Assembly: GCA_949288415.1 (NCBI GenBank)
Contig: CASEKE010000009.1
Coordinates: forward strand, 1 to 64,000
Source of the DNA: an uncultured Spirochaetales bacterium
GTDB lineage: Bacteria; Spirochaetota; Spirochaetia; Sphaerochaetales; Sphaerochaetaceae
Length of the DNA: 64,000 bases
Direction: 5' to 3'
Shown here: one piece after another, positions 61,042-64,000 of the stretch
How the letters are laid out: each line of letters starts with the position of its first letter
Position numbering within the stretch: position 1 is the first letter of the stretch
Position numbers and translations under genes: made by a program
The notes under the pieces: generated by a model
What the model saw: only the letters and a program-made list of their open reading frames with translations
The model's database searches: none
What the model was told of the DNA's origin: nothing

Positions 61042-62315
61042 ATCTTGTACTTCTTTTCGTCGCCTTGGTTGTTTTCATCCTCATTGGAGTACCTATCGGT
61101 TACTCCCTCGGAGGAGCCGGCATAGTATACTTCTTTCTGGAGAATCCGTCGTTCCTGATGAGCGTTCCCCAGAGGGTCTTTGCCGGGTTGAATTCGTTCA
61201 TACTCATCGCAATGCCGCTTTTCATGCTCTCCGGAGAGCTGATGAACCATGGAGGACTCACCAACCGTCTGATCAATTTCGCACTTCTCATCTGCAAGCC
61301 GTTCAGAGGCGGCCTCGGAGAGGTCAACGTCGTCGCATCCATGATCTTCGGCGGAATAACCGGCTCGTCCGTCGCAGACACTTCAGCACTTGGTTCGATC
61401 CTCATCCCGGACATGACGAAGCAGGGATACTCCAAGGAATTCTCGACCGGCATCACCGTGGCTTCTTCCACGGTCGGAATGATAATTCCTCCATCTATTC
61501 CTATGTTGATGTTCGCCATGGTGTCAGGAGTATCTGTAGGCAAGCTATTCATGGGAGGCGTCATACCGGGAATCTGCATCGGAATATTCCAGCTCATCGT
61601 CGTATGGATCTATTCCGAGAAGAAGGGTTACCACAAAATCGAGGCAAAGATCGAGGTTTCCAAGGCCAAGGTCATAGTCGATGGAATCATCGCCTGCCTC
61701 ATGCCTGTGTTCATCCTTGTTTTCACTACGTTCGGAATCACGACGGCAAGCGAGAGCGCCGCGGTAGCAGTCGTCTATTCGCTCATAGTCGGAAAGTTCT
61801 TCTACAAGGAACTCAAGTGGAAGCACATCGTAGCCGCGCTCAAGAAGACTGCGATAATGACAGCAACGATCATGATCATCGGTGGCTTCACTAACGTGTT
61901 TACGTACATACTCGCAATCAAACAGGTCCCTCTTGCGATTGCAACGTTCATCCTGGACTCCAGCATACCGACATGGGTCATCTTCCTGCTGCTCGATATT
62001 CTGGTTCTCGTTCTCGGGACATTCCTCGACGTGGTACCGTGCATCCTTCTCATCGCGCCGATACTTCTTCCCGTGTTCACGACTCTCGGCATGAGCGAGA
62101 TAACGTTCGGAATGATTCTTGTGGTCGGCCTCGCCATCGGTCTTGTGACACCTCCGGTAGGAATGTGCCTGAACGTCGGAAGCAAAATTTCCGGAATGTC
62201 CATTCTGAGCGTATTCAAGGCATCCGCACCTTTCCTCGTGTGCAATCTGTGCGTTCTGCTGATGGTGACTTTCATACCGGCCGTGTCCACATGGCTGCCA
62301 AGTCTTTTGATTTAA
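61038..62315 (+). CDS. TRAP transporter large permease (DctM type)
   Basis: The 425-residue inner-membrane protein has about twelve helices and contains IAMPLFMLSGELM, GGITGSSVADTSALGS and IIPPSIPMLMFAM, all hallmarks of the sodium-coupled transport domain. GTFLDVVPCILLIAPILLPV (shown in part) and VTPPVGMCLNVGS lie in the second half. It works with the DctQ and DctP proteins. Confidence 0.95.
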   Translation: MNLVLLFVALVVFILIGVPIGYSLGGAGIVYFFLENPSFLMSVPQRVFAGLNSFILIAMPLFMLSGELMNHGGLTNRLINFALLICKPFRGGLGEVNVVASMIFGGITGSSVADTSALGSILIPDMTKQGYSKEFSTGITVASSTVGMIIPPSIPMLMFAMVSGVSVGKLFMGGVIPGICIGIFQLIVVWIYSEKKGYHKIEAKIEVSKAKVIVDGIIACLMPVFILVFTTFGITTASESAAVAVVYSLIVGKFFYKELKWKHIVAALKKTAIMTATIMIIGGFTNVFTYILAIKQVPLAIATFILDSSIPTWVIFLLLDILVLVLGTFLDVVPCILLIAPILLPVFTTLGMSEITFGMILVVGLAIGLVTPPVGMCLNVGSKISGMSILSVFKASAPFLVCNLCVLLMVTFIPAVSTWLPSLLI

Positions 62316-62327
62316 GGAGGTAGATAC

Positions 62328-63107
62328 ATGACTTTGAAGGAGAAACTGAAAAAAGGTCCTGTGTTCGGCATAACATGCTATACGGGAATGGCTAGCGTGG
62401 TCGAATGCATCGGGGGATGGGGATACGACTTCGTATACCTCGATCTCGAGCACTCCACAATAGACGGGCTGTGCAATATAGAGAGACTGATCCTTGCGGC
62501 GAAGCACGCTGGTGTCTCTCCGCTCGTACGCGTTTCCGGTCTCCATGACTCGGAGATACGCCAGGTGCTCGAGATGGGAGCCGAGGGAGTCGTAGTTCCT
62601 CATTGCAGGACCCGCAAGGATGTCGAGGAGATAGTGAAGAATGCGAAGTTCCCGCCCATGGGCAGAAGAGGAGGCGAGAGCAACGTGCGCGCCGCGGGCT
62701 TCGGCATAAACGGGTTCTCTTGGACGGAATATACAAAAAAGAGCAACGAGGACACCATGATCATCCCGATGGACGAGGACTTCGAGTTCACCGACAACAT
62801 TGAGGACATCCTGGATGTTGAAGGAATCGATGCCGTCAACTTCGGACCTGTGGATTATGCGCTTTCCGTCGGAGCCGAGGTGGGCTACAAGATTACGGAT
62901 GAAAGGGTCGAGACCGGATATAGGAGACTGCGTGAAGAAGCAGGAAAAAGGGGTATAGGAATAATGGCTCCTGTTGTACCTTCCAAGGAGGAGGATCTCA
63001 GGACCGCCATCGCGCGAGGCATAAATATGCTCATACTTGGAAACGACATGTATCATCTCAATCAGGGACTGAAGGCAGTTGCGGAAGAGGTGCGCAAGGT
63101 AAGGTAA
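62328..63107 (+). CDS. HpcH/HpaI-family 2-keto-3-deoxy acid aldolase
   Basis: The 259-residue class II aldolase barrel splits 2-keto-3-deoxy sugar acids (or 4-hydroxy-2-oxo acids) to pyruvate and an aldehyde. DFVYLDLEHS near residue 40, GAEGVVVPHC near 88, FPPMGRRGG near 108 and the acidic IPMDEDFE around 145 follow the RhmA/HpcH pattern. The VEGIDAVNFGPVDYAL segment completes the site. A good AAGGAGG lies before the ATG. Its place directly after the TRAP permease suggests that the transporter imports a sugar acid that this enzyme helps degrade. Confidence 0.9.
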   Translation: MTLKEKLKKGPVFGITCYTGMASVVECIGGWGYDFVYLDLEHSTIDGLCNIERLILAAKHAGVSPLVRVSGLHDSEIRQVLEMGAEGVVVPHCRTRKDVEEIVKNAKFPPMGRRGGESNVRAAGFGINGFSWTEYTKKSNEDTMIIPMDEDFEFTDNIEDILDVEGIDAVNFGPVDYALSVGAEVGYKITDERVETGYRRLREEAGKRGIGIMAPVVPSKEEDLRTAIARGINMLILGNDMYHLNQGLKAVAEEVRKVR

Positions 63108-63158
63108 TACTTCACATCGAAAGGAATAACCTGTATATTACTTTCAAAGGAACTTGAG

Positions 63159-63887
63159 ATGGCTGAAATCAGTACTACTATATTCGAGGAATTGAAAAGG
63201 GAGATAACGACACTGAAGATCATCCCCGGCGGAAAGATAAGCGAGGCTGAGATATGTGCACGTTTTTCCGTTACACGTCCTCCTGTACGAACTGCGTTCC
63301 AGCGTCTTCAGGATATCGGTCTGATGGAGACCATACCCTACAAGGGTGCCCGGGCGACGCTTATAAGTCTGTCCTCGGTGCACCAGATGATTTTTCTCAG
63401 GACGGCGGTGGAATCGTGGATAATAAGGGATTTCATCGATTCCAAGCCGTCTCCGTTCGAGCTCGAGGAGCTCGAGCACAACATAAGGATGCAGAAACTG
63501 CACGTCGAGGAAAAGGAAGTCGACGAGAAACAGTTCTTCGTCCTGGATTCGGCCATGCACCAGTTCTGGTTCGACAAGATGCGCTGCAGCTGGGTCTGGA
63601 ATCTGATACAGAACGATATCAACTATGAACGCTTCAGGATGCTTGATTTCGTGGGGACGCTCGGCTATCAGGAAATAATAAGCGATCATGTCAAATTGTT
63701 TGCCGCCATAAAGGATGGCGACAAGGACCAGATCACGCCGATTCTCTCCGCACATCTGAATGCCGGACTGAGAAGGATGGGAAATCTGATCCTTACCGAC
63801 TACAAGCAGTACTTCATTCTCGATGACGACGACAACAGCTACTGGGTGGAATACAACAGGAAGATTTCCGGCCTGCTGAGGCGATGA
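63159..63887 (+). CDS. GntR-family regulator with FCD domain
   Basis: The 242-residue protein has an N-terminal winged helix (residues 1-75: LKREITTLKIIPGGKISEAEI, in part, with FSVTRPPVRTAFQRLQDIGL) and a C-terminal all-helical FCD domain. The metal/ligand-binding residues are an Asp-His pair (LDSAMHQFW) and later histidines (SDHVKLF, SAHLNAG). FadR/UxuR-type regulators of this kind respond to sugar acids. It most likely controls the TRAP-aldolase genes through the TGATATCA repeats at 59379-59405. AAAGGAAC precedes the ATG. Confidence 0.9.
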   Translation: MAEISTTIFEELKREITTLKIIPGGKISEAEICARFSVTRPPVRTAFQRLQDIGLMETIPYKGARATLISLSSVHQMIFLRTAVESWIIRDFIDSKPSPFELEELEHNIRMQKLHVEEKEVDEKQFFVLDSAMHQFWFDKMRCSWVWNLIQNDINYERFRMLDFVGTLGYQEIISDHVKLFAAIKDGDKDQITPILSAHLNAGLRRMGNLILTDYKQYFILDDDDNSYWVEYNRKISGLLRR

Positions 63888-63951
63888 CTGTATGGTCATC
63901 CCTCTATAGCTGAAGAAGATTCCTATTCATCACCTAAAGCCGTTTTTGTTG

Positions 63952-63964
63952 TAGAATCTATTCC
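63952..63964 (+). promoter_or_regulatory. -10 box directly before the right-edge gene (leaderless start)
   Basis: TAGAAT at 63952-63957, 7 nt, then ATG. No Shine-Dalgarno sequence. Confidence 0.45.
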
Positions 63965-64000
63965 ATGAAAATAACTTTTCTATCCATCTTTCCGGAATCG
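63965..64000 (+). CDS. trmD: Start of a probable tRNA (guanine-N1)-methyltransferase (right edge)
   Basis: Only 12 codons are in the window. They read MKITFLSIFPES, which matches the very conserved first strand of TrmD (MKxxxLTLFPE). TrmD methylates G37 of tRNAs. The identification rests on this short stretch alone. Confidence 0.45.
   Translation, partial: MKITFLSIFPES

Noticed and set aside
61545-63056. A 503-codon minus-strand frame opposite the TRAP permease and aldolase
   Set aside because: Shadow of conserved plus-strand genes; low-complexity polar translation.

Overview
The window reads as chromosomal DNA of a diderm, gut-associated spirochaete, most like Sphaerochaetaceae or a relative. 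This is inferred, not proven. Periplasmic binding proteins carry N-terminal signals ending in FAAGS, FAGGS or FANGS with no lipobox cysteine. There are several predicted outer-membrane beta-barrels and a Lol-like ABC system. Transport is dominated by ABC and TRAP importers, and a choloylglycine-hydrolase-family enzyme suggests an intestinal habitat. Gene density is high, with many 4-nt start/stop overlaps. The first ~900 bases are visibly more AT-rich than the rest. No rRNA, tRNA, CRISPR array, insertion sequence or phage gene was recognised.

Layout. 1-7963: truncated membrane sensor protein, AraC regulator, RpiB-like isomerase, an unknown protein, a decayed GH4 glycosidase, a ZIP metal transporter, a DUF1275 protein, a frameshifted esterase and ung. 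8009-12703: heterodimeric ABC exporter with a LysR regulator. 12905-20424: a small barrel protein and the arginine cluster argG-argH-argC-argJ-argB-argD, with ARG-box-like repeats at the argG promoter. 20710-22311: pyrG behind a leader terminator. 22347-31423: a divergent nitrogen-assimilation cluster. One arm is glnN (type III glutamine synthetase) and asnB. The other is a three-gene split glutamate synthase, a type I glutamine synthetase and an ANTAR-domain antiterminator protein. 31527-35718: CUT1 sugar-type ABC importer. 35820-40379: NrnA-like phosphoesterase, CadD-like transporter, methyltransferase and an old-yellow-enzyme/FAD reductase. 40515-45523: BMP/nucleoside-type ABC importer. 45582-51491: seven-gene minus-strand operon with LolD/FtsX-like ABC components, a LolA-like protein, a barrel, a membrane protein and a winged-helix regulator. 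51655-54090: MATE exporter and a choloylglycine-hydrolase-family amidase. 54167-56784: polar amino acid ABC importer with two unusual architectures. 57046-59073: orphan small protein and GH13 alpha-glucosidase. 59426-63887: TRAP transporter, HpcH/HpaI aldolase and GntR/FCD regulator. 63965-64000: start of a probable trmD.

The most notable system is a candidate ANTAR antitermination regulon. glnN, the glutamate synthase operon and pyrG each have an intrinsic terminator in the leader, just ahead of the ribosome binding site. In each, the 5' arm of the terminator overlaps a short hairpin whose six-base loop has A at position 1 and G at position 4, the loop signature recognised by ANTAR proteins. 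The ANTAR gene itself ends the glutamate synthase-glnA operon. All three leaders serve enzymes that make or consume glutamine.

A second recurring theme is a -10 hexamer placed 6-7 nt before the start codon of seven genes that lack a Shine-Dalgarno sequence, which suggests leaderless mRNAs. The amino acid importer is also unusual: its ATPase carries a C-terminal degenerate GHKL/RsbW-like domain, and its permease is fused to a binding domain whose two halves are in permuted order.
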